From Sphingobacterium corticibacterium (GTDB taxonomy: Bacteria; Bacteroidota; Bacteroidia; Sphingobacteriales; Sphingobacteriaceae): DNA of 64,000 nucleotides. The position numbers were made by a program, and so were the translations under genes. Positions 7,556 to 15,415 of the stretch are shown here, one piece after another. Location: NCBI RefSeq assembly GCF_004208525.1, contig NZ_SGIT01000002.1:1-64000 (forward strand), given 5' to 3'. The notes under the pieces were generated by a model that saw nothing but the letters and a program-made list of their open reading frames with translations, had not been told where the DNA came from and ran no database searches. How positions within the stretch are numbered: position 1 is the first letter of the stretch; each line of letters starts with the position of its first letter.

Positions 7556-8584
7556 CTATCTTCTTCTTTTTAGGTCAGAACGGATTTTCTTAACCAAGCC
7601 GAGAGAAACCACTGCTAATGATGCAATCTTTGCATCATCGAAGTCGGTCTGTCTAATTAGATTTTCAACAAATTCATAACTTTTTTGCTGTGCACCTTGC
7701 TGTCTCTCCTGTTTTTTTACTATCTCTATAACACTCATATCGATTGTACCTCCTGTCAATTGAATGATCTCTTGATCAAATTTACTATTTATTTTCGGAT
7801 TATTAATATACAAAAAATTTTTGAGAAAAATAAGGAAATTCGTGATGCGATCTTTATCGTAATTATGCCCGATCAATGTTTTCGCCATACTCAGCCTATC
7901 ATCACCCAATTCCTCGTCTGGCACCTTGCCCTCCAGCAATGCTTTTTGGCATGCTAGGACTATAAAAGCAAAGATATTGTTCATAGCCAACAATTCGTCC
8001 TCACTATGATCAAAGATGTGATATGTCCGGTACTGGAAACGGATCGACGTGTCCAATACCTCGAGGCTGTACTCGCAGGGTTTGGGTTGGTTGCGATTAC
8101 CTGTATAGACGGCAATAGTCGCTACAGATATATCGTATCTGTCCCAAATGCGATAGTTATACTGATAGACGCGTTTTGCAAATTCTGCATCGCGCCCACC
8201 CTCGATCTCTGTATTAAGCAGGATATATTTTTCTGTACCGTCTTTTAGAAAGACCTTTGCCAGAAGATCGGCTACTCGTTTACCTTTCTTCCGCTCCCTG
8301 TCAGGCACGATCGCAAGCAGCTCTTTGTCCATGAACTGTATGCTTTTGGAAAAGTCAAATATATGGTCGGCGTTAGGATAGAGAAATCTTAGAAAATCAG
8401 CAAAATTCTCTTCAAACGCTCCTTTGAGCAATTCCACAGCAAATATGCTACATGTGAACGGAGAATTCCAAAAAAAATGTTGAACAGTAGAAAAACAGCA
8501 GTTTCGTCCCCGCGGAAAAAGGCTGAAAGGAAGAAAAGTGGGGGTTTGGGCGGAGGTTTCAAAGTATGAGCAGAACAAATCCAC
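7556..8584 (-). CDS. Rpn family recombination-promoting nuclease (PD-(D/E)XK)
   Basis: The 342-residue frame matches the Rpn/PDDEXK transposase-like family. After residue 50 it reads ELLKGAFEENFADFLRFLYP, then a nuclease core with Asp106 (GKRVADLL) and Glu126/Glu128 (LLNTEIEGG). Residues 11-49 are encoded by the 117-bp repeat at 8438-8554, so the native N-terminus has probably been replaced and the true start is uncertain. Rpn proteins are DNA endonucleases linked to recombination and phage defence. Their C-terminal part can be made separately as an inhibitor. An internal ATG (7736-7738, residue 283) has AGGAGGT nine bases upstream. The tail module is duplicated downstream. Confidence 0.8.
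   Translation of the reverse strand: MDLFCSYFETSAQTPTFLPFSLFPRGRNCCFSTVQHFFWNSPFTCSIFAVELLKGAFEENFADFLRFLYPNADHIFDFSKSIQFMDKELLAIVPDRERKKGKRVADLLAKVFLKDGTEKYILLNTEIEGGRDAEFAKRVYQYNYRIWDRYDISVATIAVYTGNRNQPKPCEYSLEVLDTSIRFQYRTYHIFDHSEDELLAMNNIFAFIVLACQKALLEGKVPDEELGDDRLSMAKTLIGHNYDKDRITNFLIFLKNFLYINNPKINSKFDQEIIQLTGGTIDMSVIEIVKKQERQQGAQQKSYEFVENLIRQTDFDDAKIASLAVVSLGLVKKIRSDLKRRR
7736..7754 (-). promoter_or_regulatory. Internal Shine-Dalgarno and ATG inside the Rpn gene
   Basis: On the minus strand AGGAGGT (7748-7754) is followed after 9 bases by ATG (7738-7736), in frame, at the first codon of the C-terminal module. This is a much stronger ribosome site than most starts in this window. It would direct a 60-residue RpnS-like product. 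Confidence 0.6.
8438..8554. repeat. 117-bp dispersed repeat, copy B
   Basis: This is about 94% identical to 2658-2774. This copy lies over the 5' end of the Rpn nuclease gene and supplies about 39 N-terminal codons of its frame. No inverted termini or target duplication could be made out. Confidence 0.85.
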
Positions 8585-8674
8585 CCTGGGACTTATAGTG
8601 CTTCGTTGGCTTGCATCCGTTGTTAGAAAGGCTTTCTTTTTTTCTGTTTTTTCTTTTGGAATGAATTTTAAGAG

Positions 8675-8866
8675 TTATTCATCTATTTTATTATTTGGTG
8701 TAAGCTTATCTTTAGAATCAATACTCTCATAGTACTCTCTCATTGTAGAACTTACAATTATCTCGACAATAAGGTCTATCAAACGATCTTCTTTTTCCTT
8801 TTCCAACTTTTCATAAATCTTGTCAATATCTTCAAGATTCTGTTCTGGTGTTTTACCCTTTTTCAT
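8675..8866 (-). CDS. Small charged hypothetical protein
   Basis: A 63-residue frame from ATG 8866, rich in Glu/Lys/Asp with a coiled-coil-like stretch (NLEDIDKIYEKLEKEKEDRL). A longer frame opens at 8926 but adds a Phe/Cys-rich segment unlike a coding start. No family recognised. It stands upstream of the Rpn gene on the same strand, separated by about 90 bases. Confidence 0.4.
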   Translation of the reverse strand: MKKGKTPEQNLEDIDKIYEKLEKEKEDRLIDLIVEIIVSSTMREYYESIDSKDKLTPNNKIDE

Positions 8867-8941
8867 AAAATCATTTTTAGACGTTAATTTACAGCAAAAC
8901 ACAGACTTAAAAACGTTGAAAAACAAAACTTAATTGAAATA

Positions 8942-8949
8942 TAACTTTG
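8942..8949 (+). promoter_or_regulatory. Candidate Bacteroidota -7 element for the AbiE pair
   Basis: TAACTTTG fits the TAnnTTTG -7 consensus and lies 66 bases before the antitoxin start. A TTG at 8916-8918 could be the -33 part, with spacing slightly long. Confidence 0.35.
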
Positions 8950-9014
8950 ACAAAATAAACTTTTTATGCCGAACTTATATGAATTAATGTTACATTTACC
9001 ATAAAAAAACGATT

Positions 9015-9740
9015 TTGGCAGAAACGTTAGAAAAACATATCAGTCGCTATTTCAAGGAGAGTGAAAGGCTTTCCAAGCAGAAACTTGTGGGATCAATAAA
9101 AAAGGATTTTCCATCCTGGTCTGATAACACGATCAATATGTATCTGTCCAAACTAAAAAAAGAGGGAATTATCAATGCCCCTTCCAGAGGGATTTATGAG
9201 ATGGATAGCAACATCCCTTTTCAACCCAATATTTCAAATAATTTAAAGAGAGTATTTAATAAGGTAAAGCGTGAATTTCCTTATATCAATTTTTGTATTT
9301 GGGATACGGTATGGTTGAATGATTTTATGCGTCACCAGCCATTTAAACATTATGTTGTTATAGAAGTAGAAAAAGATGCGTCTGAATCTGTATTTAATTT
9401 TCTTACAGAAAGCAATAAAAACGTTTTCTTTAATCCTGATGAGGAAATATTTGACCGTTATATTCATAACCAAGATGAAGTTCTTATTGTGAAGAATATG
9501 GTTTCGGAGTCTCCTATAATAGAAAAAGATAAAATTAGTATCCCTGCATTGGAAAAGTTATTGGTGGACATGTTGATTGATACAACACTTTTTTCGGCAC
9601 AGCAAAATGAAAAGGAATTTATTATGCGGAGTGTAATTCAGAAATACACTTTAAACGAATTAAAGATGCGTAGATATGCCGTCCGAAGAAATAGAGAAGA
9701 TGAAATTGAAAAACTGATAAATATAAGTTTGGCAAAATAA
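9015..9740 (+). CDS. AbiEi-like antitoxin / regulator (DUF6577-type)
   Basis: A 241-residue protein with an N-terminal winged-helix region (about residues 8-60: LVGSIKKDFPSWSDNTINMYLSKLKKEGII, then a wing). This is followed by an AbiEi-like alpha/beta domain with IWDTVWLNDFM. In type IV AbiE systems this protein represses the operon and counteracts the nucleotidyltransferase toxin. The start is TTG at 9015: no ATG or GTG lies between it and the in-frame stop at 8985. It ends 26 bases before the toxin gene. A TAnnTTTG promoter element precedes it. Confidence 0.75.
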   Translation: MAETLEKHISRYFKESERLSKQKLVGSIKKDFPSWSDNTINMYLSKLKKEGIINAPSRGIYEMDSNIPFQPNISNNLKRVFNKVKREFPYINFCIWDTVWLNDFMRHQPFKHYVVIEVEKDASESVFNFLTESNKNVFFNPDEEIFDRYIHNQDEVLIVKNMVSESPIIEKDKISIPALEKLLVDMLIDTTLFSAQQNEKEFIMRSVIQKYTLNELKMRRYAVRRNREDEIEKLINISLAK

Positions 9741-9766
9741 CTTTATTTGTGCCAATAATATAAAAT

Positions 9767-10813
9767 ATGATAGATACAAAATCATACACAATTGAATGGA
9801 TTACCGACTTACGAAATAAGTTGGGAAAGCGCATTGACCCAAAACTGATTGAAAAAGTAATATACGCTTTAACACTTTTGGAGCAATTGCAATTGAATAA
9901 TCTGAATTTTGTGTTTAAAGGCGGAACGGCTCTACTTTTAGCTACGGAAACACCTAAGCGGTTTTCGATAGATATTGACATCATTACAGAAGAGCCAGAA
10001 GATAAAATCAAGGCGATTTTAGAAAAGTTTAGCCAATTGGAAATGTTTATTCGTTGGGAAGATGACAACAACAGAAAACATACTCCTGATGCACCTATCG
10101 GACATTTTAAGATATTTTATAAAAGCGTTGTAGATGGTCACGAAGAACCGATATTATTGGATTTGTTATATACACCTAATCCATATCCTGAAACGAAAGA
10201 ATATCCAATAAATCATAGTTGGTTAGCCACGTCGGGAAAAGATACGATAGTTGTATTACCAACGTTTGAGGCTATTTTGGGAGATAAGCTAACGGCTTTC
10301 GCTCCGAAAACTACAGGTATATTATATTCAAAAAATCGTCCTGTCGAAATCATTAAACAGTTGTATGATATTGGTTTTTTGTTTGACCAGATAACTGACC
10401 TCAACGTAATAAAAGAAAGTTATTCGAGAGTCGTACAGGAAGAAATCGGCTATCGAAAATTAAATATGGATGCTGACGATGTCCTAAAAGACACTTGGCT
10501 GGCTTGTTACACATTGGCAGAAAGGGATACAAAATCTGACGAGTTCAAACACTTGCAATTGGGCATTAAGAATTTCACGAATTTCATTATTGACCGTTTC
10601 TCAATCGAAGAAGCCATAACAGCATCAGCTAAAGTTGCGTATCTGACTTCATTGCTGAATAAAGAAAATCAGGGAATTGAACGTTTTAAAAATCCCCTGG
10701 AAATCAAAGATTGGTTGATTGAAGATTCAACCTACAATAAATTAAACAAATTAAAAAAGACCAATCCGGAAGCGTTTTTCTATTGGTATAAGGGTATTGG
10801 TTTAGTAAAATAA
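9767..10813 (+). CDS. AbiEii/AbiGii family nucleotidyltransferase toxin
   Basis: This 348-residue protein has the DNA polymerase beta-like nucleotidyltransferase signature of AbiEii. FKGGTALLL (Lys51-Gly52-Gly53-Thr54) is followed by FSIDIDII with metal-binding Asp69 and Asp71. In studied AbiE systems the toxin is GTP-dependent or transfers nucleotides to tRNA, and causes abortive infection of phage-infected cells. It directly follows the AbiEi-like gene in an operon. Downstream lies a broken type I methyltransferase gene, so this stretch is a small defence region. Confidence 0.88.
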   Translation: MIDTKSYTIEWITDLRNKLGKRIDPKLIEKVIYALTLLEQLQLNNLNFVFKGGTALLLATETPKRFSIDIDIITEEPEDKIKAILEKFSQLEMFIRWEDDNNRKHTPDAPIGHFKIFYKSVVDGHEEPILLDLLYTPNPYPETKEYPINHSWLATSGKDTIVVLPTFEAILGDKLTAFAPKTTGILYSKNRPVEIIKQLYDIGFLFDQITDLNVIKESYSRVVQEEIGYRKLNMDADDVLKDTWLACYTLAERDTKSDEFKHLQLGIKNFTNFIIDRFSIEEAITASAKVAYLTSLLNKENQGIERFKNPLEIKDWLIEDSTYNKLNKLKKTNPEAFFYWYKGIGLVK

Positions 10814-10845
10814 ATAGATTTAAGAAATAACATCATTAAAATACA

Positions 10846-11061
10846 ATGAATATTACAACTATAATAAGATCCATAAGAAACATAATGAGAAAGGATGAGG
10901 GGGTTGATGGAGACGCTCAACGTATCTCCCAGATGGTATGGATGCTTTTTATGAAGATATTTGCAGATAAAGAAGAAGAATGGAAAGTATCAAGAAAGGA
11001 ATATAAAAGCCCTATTCCTGAAAAATTAAAATGGCTGACTTACCGCCCCGCGGGGCGGTAA
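10846..11061 (+). pseudogene. hsdM: HsdM N-terminal fragment (type I restriction methyltransferase)
   Basis: The first 63 or so residues match the HsdM N-terminal helical domain (RSIRNIMRKDEGVDGDAQRI, MVWMLFMKIFADKEEEW). Intact HsdM has about 450-520 residues with an NPPY-type methylase motif. Here the match ends at EKLKW, exactly where a perfect 42-bp palindrome begins, and the frame stops a few codons later inside the palindrome's right arm. No hsdS or hsdR is seen downstream. This is a true truncation or an assembly join. Confidence 0.8.
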
Positions 11062-11071
11062 GTCAGCCATT
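11030..11071. repeat. Perfect 42-bp palindrome at hsdM breakpoint
   Basis: The sequence is its own reverse complement over 21-base arms centred between 11050 and 11051, with a GC core (CCCCGCGGGG). It has no loop, which is unusual for a transcriptional terminator. It marks the exact end of hsdM homology. Confidence 0.9.
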
Positions 11072-11114
11072 GACACAGTTTGTTTTACACTCCCAAAAAA
11101 GTCGATAAAACAAC

Positions 11115-11152
11115 ATTAACTTTACCAAAGTAAGGCTTTTGGTAAAGTTAAT
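11115..11152. repeat. Inverted repeat with 15-bp perfect arms
   Basis: ATTAACTTTACCAAA (11115-11129) pairs with TTTGGTAAAGTTAAT (11138-11152) around 8 bases. It lies between the palindrome and the MbnP gene. It could be an insertion remnant or a hairpin. No T-run follows. Confidence 0.6.
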
Positions 11153-11195
11153 CGAAAGAGTCCTTTGTTGTTAATCTCTCCAAATCTTCTAAAAA

Positions 11196-11321
11196 ATGTT
11201 TCGAGATTTGTTCGGGTTCGGCTCTACGACCGGACTGTCGTCGGAACAGCCTATAGACAAGAATGTTATCGAAAGAGCGACAAATATGTGTGACTTAATA
11301 TTAAATAACATGGTTATATGA
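11196..11321 (+). CDS. Possible 41-residue remnant or small ORF
   Basis: An ATG frame of 41 codons (MFRDLFGFGSTTG..., ending LILNNMVI) is preceded by an in-frame TAA two codons upstream. Its stop is directly adjacent to the stop of the MbnP gene on the other strand. Composition looks coding, but I recognise no family. Confidence 0.25.
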   Translation: MFRDLFGFGSTTGLSSEQPIDKNVIERATNMCDLILNNMVI

Positions 11322-12089
11322 TTATTTTAACGTAAAAAATTTAGCAGAAAAATTATCTGCTATTGCCTTCATCTGATCTTGTTGTTGTGCTCCCACAACA
11401 GGTACTTCCCAACTGTCGAATGATTGTAGAAGAGTAAGGACATCACTTTTAAGCTCGATTTTAGAAGGGGTTGTTTCTCCAAGATTAATAGGAGATTTAA
11501 GGTCAATTTTCACTTTCCGATAATTATCGTTCAGACCGGTTTCAATTTTAACGACCTTAGTTGTACCATCCTCTGCCATACCTTTTAATGAACTGAAGAT
11601 ATAACTCGTGTGCCACATCCATGAAATATTGGTCATACCTGTCATGGCGGAAAGCTCCCCTGCGGTCATACTAAGATTGTCGTTCAGTTCGCTATCCACA
11701 CCGATGCCAAATTCAATCGCTGTATAGGTATCCAAAGGGAGATTATTTAAATCGATCTGTTCCCGTTTTCTTGCAGGATACGTATAGGCACCGTCTTGAA
11801 TGGCAATGTCTTTGGTTTCCTCGATCAGGTAGTAAGAATTTGGGATTTCAATCCATTCACCATTCTGCTTTTGCAAGCGGATATTACTTACCCAATATCT
11901 GAAACTGTCGAAGGTATATGTTTTACCGTTCACGTCGAAGGGTTTATCAAGTGCAAAGTCCTGGTTGCCCATTACATTGTCAAATTCAACGGAAAGATTT
12001 CCGCCCGCTATTTCTACAAGTTCTGTGTCTTTAGAACAAGATGCCATTATCGCCAATAGTGCGATGGATAAAAAACTTTTTTTGATCAT
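11322..12089 (-). CDS. MbnP family copper-binding lipoprotein (first copy)
   Basis: A 255-residue exported lipoprotein (lipobox MASC, Cys18). It has the MbnP pattern: beta-rich core, SFRYWVSNIRL near residues 62-72, YYLIEE, FGIGVD, and WMWHTSYIF with Trp157 and Trp159. In Methylosinus, MbnP binds copper after a conserved Trp is oxidised to kynurenine by the diheme enzyme MbnH. The WxW motif here is the likely equivalent region, though the exact residue is not proven. It is the last gene of the leftward cluster and closest in sequence style to the copy at 17442-18314. Confidence 0.85.
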   Translation of the reverse strand: MIKKSFLSIALLAIMASCSKDTELVEIAGGNLSVEFDNVMGNQDFALDKPFDVNGKTYTFDSFRYWVSNIRLQKQNGEWIEIPNSYYLIEETKDIAIQDGAYTYPARKREQIDLNNLPLDTYTAIEFGIGVDSELNDNLSMTAGELSAMTGMTNISWMWHTSYIFSSLKGMAEDGTTKVVKIETGLNDNYRKVKIDLKSPINLGETTPSKIELKSDVLTLLQSFDSWEVPVVGAQQQDQMKAIADNFSAKFFTLK

Positions 12090-12111
12090 TTGTTAATTGT
12101 ATTTATATAAT

Positions 12112-12837
12112 TTATTTGGATGTACGATATCGGTTTTCTACTTCTTGCCAGTTGATGATTTCCCACCAATTATGGATATAGTCGGCCCGCTTATTCTGAT
12201 AGTTCAGGTAGTAAGCATGCTCCCAGACATCGAGGGCCAAAATAGGGGTTCCTCTAAATGGAGACACATCCATCAACGGGTTGTCCTGATTGGGTGTTGA
12301 TCCGATTTTTAACTGATTGCCGTCTTTTACCAGCCATGCCCATCCTGAGCCGAACTGACTCAATGCGGCTTTGTAAAACTCTTCTTTAAACGACTCGAAA
12401 GATCCAAAACTGCTGTTGATTGCTTCGGCAAGTTTTCCGGTCGGCAGATTGTTCTGCGACGGTTTACGGAGGATAGACCAAAATAATTCGTGGTTGAATG
12501 CGCCTCCCGAATTGTTGCGGAGCTTTGCCGAATATTTTGATATATGCGAAAACAGATCCTTTGCATCGGTAACCGATATATTTTCTTCCAATATCGCTTC
12601 ATTGGCATTTTTCACATAGGCACCATAGTGACGCTCATAGTGGATCTGCATAGTCAATGCATCAATCACAGGTTCAAGATCATTAAATGAATAGGTAAGC
12701 TTTGCGAGCTCGAACTTAAAATTACTGTTTACCGCTGCCCCTACAATATTATCTGCAAATGACCTATTGGCCAGTAATAGACCCGTAGCGAGTGTTAAAC
12801 TTCCTTTTACAAAGTTTCTTCTATTTGTGGTTTTCAT
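12112..12837 (-). CDS. Tat-exported superoxide dismutase, Mn type
   Basis: A 241-residue Fe/Mn SOD with a 29-residue extension carrying a twin-arginine motif (NRRNFVKG) and a hydrophobic stretch. The mature enzyme should therefore be periplasmic. Metal ligands are His66, His116 (FNHELFW), Asp203 and His207 (DVWEHAYYL). GGAFNH together with STPNQD fits the Gly/Gln arrangement of Mn enzymes rather than Fe. It converts superoxide to peroxide, which the neighbouring diheme peroxidases could use. It lies 16 bases from the cytochrome c gene in the same operon. Confidence 0.92.
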   Translation of the reverse strand: MKTTNRRNFVKGSLTLATGLLLANRSFADNIVGAAVNSNFKFELAKLTYSFNDLEPVIDALTMQIHYERHYGAYVKNANEAILEENISVTDAKDLFSHISKYSAKLRNNSGGAFNHELFWSILRKPSQNNLPTGKLAEAINSSFGSFESFKEEFYKAALSQFGSGWAWLVKDGNQLKIGSTPNQDNPLMDVSPFRGTPILALDVWEHAYYLNYQNKRADYIHNWWEIINWQEVENRYRTSK

Positions 12838-12853
12838 GATAAATAGATTTTTG

Positions 12854-13348
12854 TTATAAATTCGTTTTTGCGTCTTCCTGTCTTAAGTATTCCAATATGG
12901 ATTTCGCTTCCTGTTCGTTCAGACCTACACTGACCATCATGCTTTCATACTTGTCTTTTAGGACTAATGCATCCGGATCTTTTTCGAACATTTCTTCGGT
13001 ATTCAGCATCAGGTTTAAAATCCATTCCGGCGTTCTTTTCTTCGTTATACCTTTTAACGCCGGGCCGAGTTTATCTTCGCCGTATTCGTGGCACATGGTA
13101 CATCGAACGATAAACAGCTTGTTGCCCTCATCTGCCACAGCTTGGTCAAAAACTGGCTGTGCAAAGGATGTGATAGGCCCGATCCCTTTGTTTCCCTCCT
13201 TAAGATAATCATGGATCACCATTTCTTTGGGCTTGTCCTTTGTATTCGACTCTGATTGAGTTTCCGAACTGTTTGTATTCGGATTGTTGTTACAGGCAAT
13301 AGCCGTAGCGAGAACACCAACGGCTAATAAAACACTTAATCTCTTCAT
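12854..13348 (-). CDS. Monoheme cytochrome c lipoprotein
   Basis: A 164-residue protein with a lipobox (AIAC, Cys20), a low-complexity Asn/Ser linker, and a single class I cytochrome c domain with CTMCH at 83-87. Methionines near 137-138 are candidate axial ligands. It is tethered to a periplasm-facing or outer-membrane leaflet and probably carries electrons to or from the diheme enzymes encoded upstream. It lies in the same operon, 23 bases after the outer-membrane protein gene. Confidence 0.88.
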   Translation of the reverse strand: MKRLSVLLAVGVLATAIACNNNPNTNSSETQSESNTKDKPKEMVIHDYLKEGNKGIGPITSFAQPVFDQAVADEGNKLFIVRCTMCHEYGEDKLGPALKGITKKRTPEWILNLMLNTEEMFEKDPDALVLKDKYESMMVSVGLNEQEAKSILEYLRQEDAKTNL

Positions 13349-13371
13349 ATCTGTTTATTATAGTAGTGAAA

Positions 13372-14322
13372 TCAAAAGGAAAACGATACATGGGTCATAA
13401 AACGATTCTCCGCTTTTATACGTCCATCTGCAAGATTTTGGCTGATCGGTGTCTGAAAGTTTCCGCCAATAGATAATCTGCCGACATTGACTTCAACACC
13501 TGCAATACCCATCGTGGAGTGTCCACCGGACTGGGCTACATCAAAACGGTTGTAAAGCACGTCTTTGGGTTGCGTTTCATAAAGCACACCCGCATTTGGA
13601 GAGATCCTCACCTTGTTCTGAATATTAAACTTATAGTACGCCAAAGCATTGAGGGTAAACTTATTGGCATAACGGTATTCGTGCTTATTTTCGGTATTGA
13701 TCTTGTATGTCGCATTCACATTGATACCGGCATCCATCAAGCGGATGTCGTAAGCGGCGTTTACCATAAAGTCGACACTCGCTGTGCCCAGCTGAAAATT
13801 GTTTGGCGCGCCCATTTCTGCACTGGATTGCTCACTGGTATCATACTGCCCTGTAGGTGTTTTGATCCCGGCGCCAATCCAAAGGGATTGCATCAGGAGT
13901 TTGTAAGATGCTGTCGTGCGGGCATCATCCAAAAGTTTGTAATGCCCCATCAAAACAACATCCCCGAGACCGTTCTTCTTGCCGGTTTCCATGTTGCTGT
14001 TACCGATAGTACGCTCATTAAAACTATACGGAACGATCGCCATCACGCGCCAGCGTTCCCCAAAGTTCCAAGCCCCCCAAAGTTCCATTGTACGATATGT
14101 CTCATTCGTTGAATTAGGCGTACGGATGCCGTTTGAACCCAAGTGGGTCTGCAACCTATTCTGCTGATAACGTAAGCCAATAAAACGCTTATTAAAGTCC
14201 GGCAAGATCCCCATATAGTAGCTTCCTACACCGCATCCGCAGACATCACAGGCTGCCGACTTCGGTATATTTGCAAAAAGTGCAACAGCGGACAAAACCA
14301 ATAGTATAATTTTCTTTTTCAT
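13372..14322 (-). CDS. Outer-membrane barrel-like protein with CxxCxC N-terminus
   Basis: A 316-residue protein with a signal peptide ending AA. The mature N-terminus then begins CDVCGCG (Cys25, Cys28, Cys30), a compact metal-binding motif. The rest is an alternating beta pattern ending in Phe (HVSFSF), as in outer-membrane barrels often labelled transporter family proteins. It starts 10 bases after the stop of the MbnH-like gene. I infer a role in copper passage or surface binding from motif and context. No substrate is shown. Confidence 0.7.
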   Translation of the reverse strand: MKKKIILLVLSAVALFANIPKSAACDVCGCGVGSYYMGILPDFNKRFIGLRYQQNRLQTHLGSNGIRTPNSTNETYRTMELWGAWNFGERWRVMAIVPYSFNERTIGNSNMETGKKNGLGDVVLMGHYKLLDDARTTASYKLLMQSLWIGAGIKTPTGQYDTSEQSSAEMGAPNNFQLGTASVDFMVNAAYDIRLMDAGINVNATYKINTENKHEYRYANKFTLNALAYYKFNIQNKVRISPNAGVLYETQPKDVLYNRFDVAQSGGHSTMGIAGVEVNVGRLSIGGNFQTPISQNLADGRIKAENRFMTHVSFSF

Positions 14323-14332
14323 ATCTTAATCA

Positions 14333-15400
14333 TTAATTAACGATAAAATCAGAACCAAATGGCTCTGCGAGTAATTTGTTTGACAGAAAGGTCGGGTCTT
14401 CCAGTGTTTTTAGGAAAGCCATCAAATCTGCTTTCTCTTCTTGGGTCATGGTGATGCCCAAGCTACTGTCCGCTTGACGGAACAAGGAATCCAATGTCGG
14501 TGAATCCACCATATCATGACGGTAATGGTCGAGCATCCTGCTCACAGTCAGATAACGTCCGTCATGTGTATAAGGTGCTGTAAAGGAAAGGTTGCGCAGG
14601 GATGGCACCTTGAATTTGTATTCATCATTTACATTTCCGGTCACTATGGCACGTCCTTTATCATCACTACGGTTGGGACGAATTCCGTTGTTGCGATAGC
14701 TCAGATCCGTAAAAAGAGGTTCCTTGTGACAGTTTGCACAGTTATTCTTGAAGAACAGGTAACCCCGAGCTTCCGACTCTGTAAATGATGCGCCATCTTC
14801 TTTGCGCATCACCTTGTCATATTTGGAATCACTGCTCGTCGCCATAAGCATGAACTGTGATAGTGCTCTAAAAAACAGGACGTCGGTAATTTCCTCTGTT
14901 CCAAAAGCTTTCTTGAAGAGAGCGGGATATTCCGGGCGTGCCCTTAATTTAAGCAGGATGTTGGTCACCGTCTCGTCCATCTCCACTTCACTGTGTATCG
15001 CATTTGCCGGAGAAAAGTCAAGATCAAATACACCTCCGTCCCAAAAGAATTCACTGTGCCAGGCGAGGTTCATGATCGGCATGGGGTTGCGCGTCCCCAG
15101 ACGGTCATCGATCCCATGGCTTACGTCATGCCCATGGTGCGTAAATCCTGCGCCCTGTATATGACAGCTCCCGCAGGCAATCGTATTATTTCGGGAAAGC
15201 CGTGGTTCATAGAAAAGTTTTTTTCCCAATTCGAAGCCGTCTTTGGTCACTGGATTTCGAGAAAGGTCATAAGCAGGTTTCGGAAAATTGGAAGGTTGTA
15301 CAAAACCTGCAAATATGTCCTCTTCCTCTATGATATCATTTGCTTTCTTACAGGCCCATATCAGGCCTAGAATTAAAGTAAGTACCCATATCTTCTTCAT
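14333..15400 (-). CDS. MbnH-like diheme cytochrome c peroxidase family protein (first)
   Basis: A 355-residue MauG/CcpA superfamily protein with a lipobox (IWAC, Cys17). It has two heme sites, CGSCH at 76-80 and CANCH at 221-225, and YTHDGRY near residue 280, conserved in the family. Such enzymes use peroxide to form high-valent diheme intermediates. The MbnH branch oxidises Trp of MbnP. Alternation with MbnP genes in this cluster supports the MbnH role. Start spacing to the preceding MbnP gene is 15 bases, consistent with one operon. Confidence 0.87.
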   Translation of the reverse strand: MKKIWVLTLILGLIWACKKANDIIEEEDIFAGFVQPSNFPKPAYDLSRNPVTKDGFELGKKLFYEPRLSRNNTIACGSCHIQGAGFTHHGHDVSHGIDDRLGTRNPMPIMNLAWHSEFFWDGGVFDLDFSPANAIHSEVEMDETVTNILLKLRARPEYPALFKKAFGTEEITDVLFFRALSQFMLMATSSDSKYDKVMRKEDGASFTESEARGYLFFKNNCANCHKEPLFTDLSYRNNGIRPNRSDDKGRAIVTGNVNDEYKFKVPSLRNLSFTAPYTHDGRYLTVSRMLDHYRHDMVDSPTLDSLFRQADSSLGITMTQEEKADLMAFLKTLEDPTFLSNKLLAEPFGSDFIVN

Positions 15401-15415
15401 CTCGTTTTGATATTG

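Noticed and set aside
11072..11095. Sequence GACACAGTTTGTTTTACACT as a possible insertion sequence end
   Set aside because: It recalls some IS termini, but no matching opposite end, transposase or target duplication was found.
13519..14112. Long plus-strand frame of 197 codons opposite the outer-membrane protein gene
   Set aside because: It is antisense to a well-supported coding gene and has no domain or signal.
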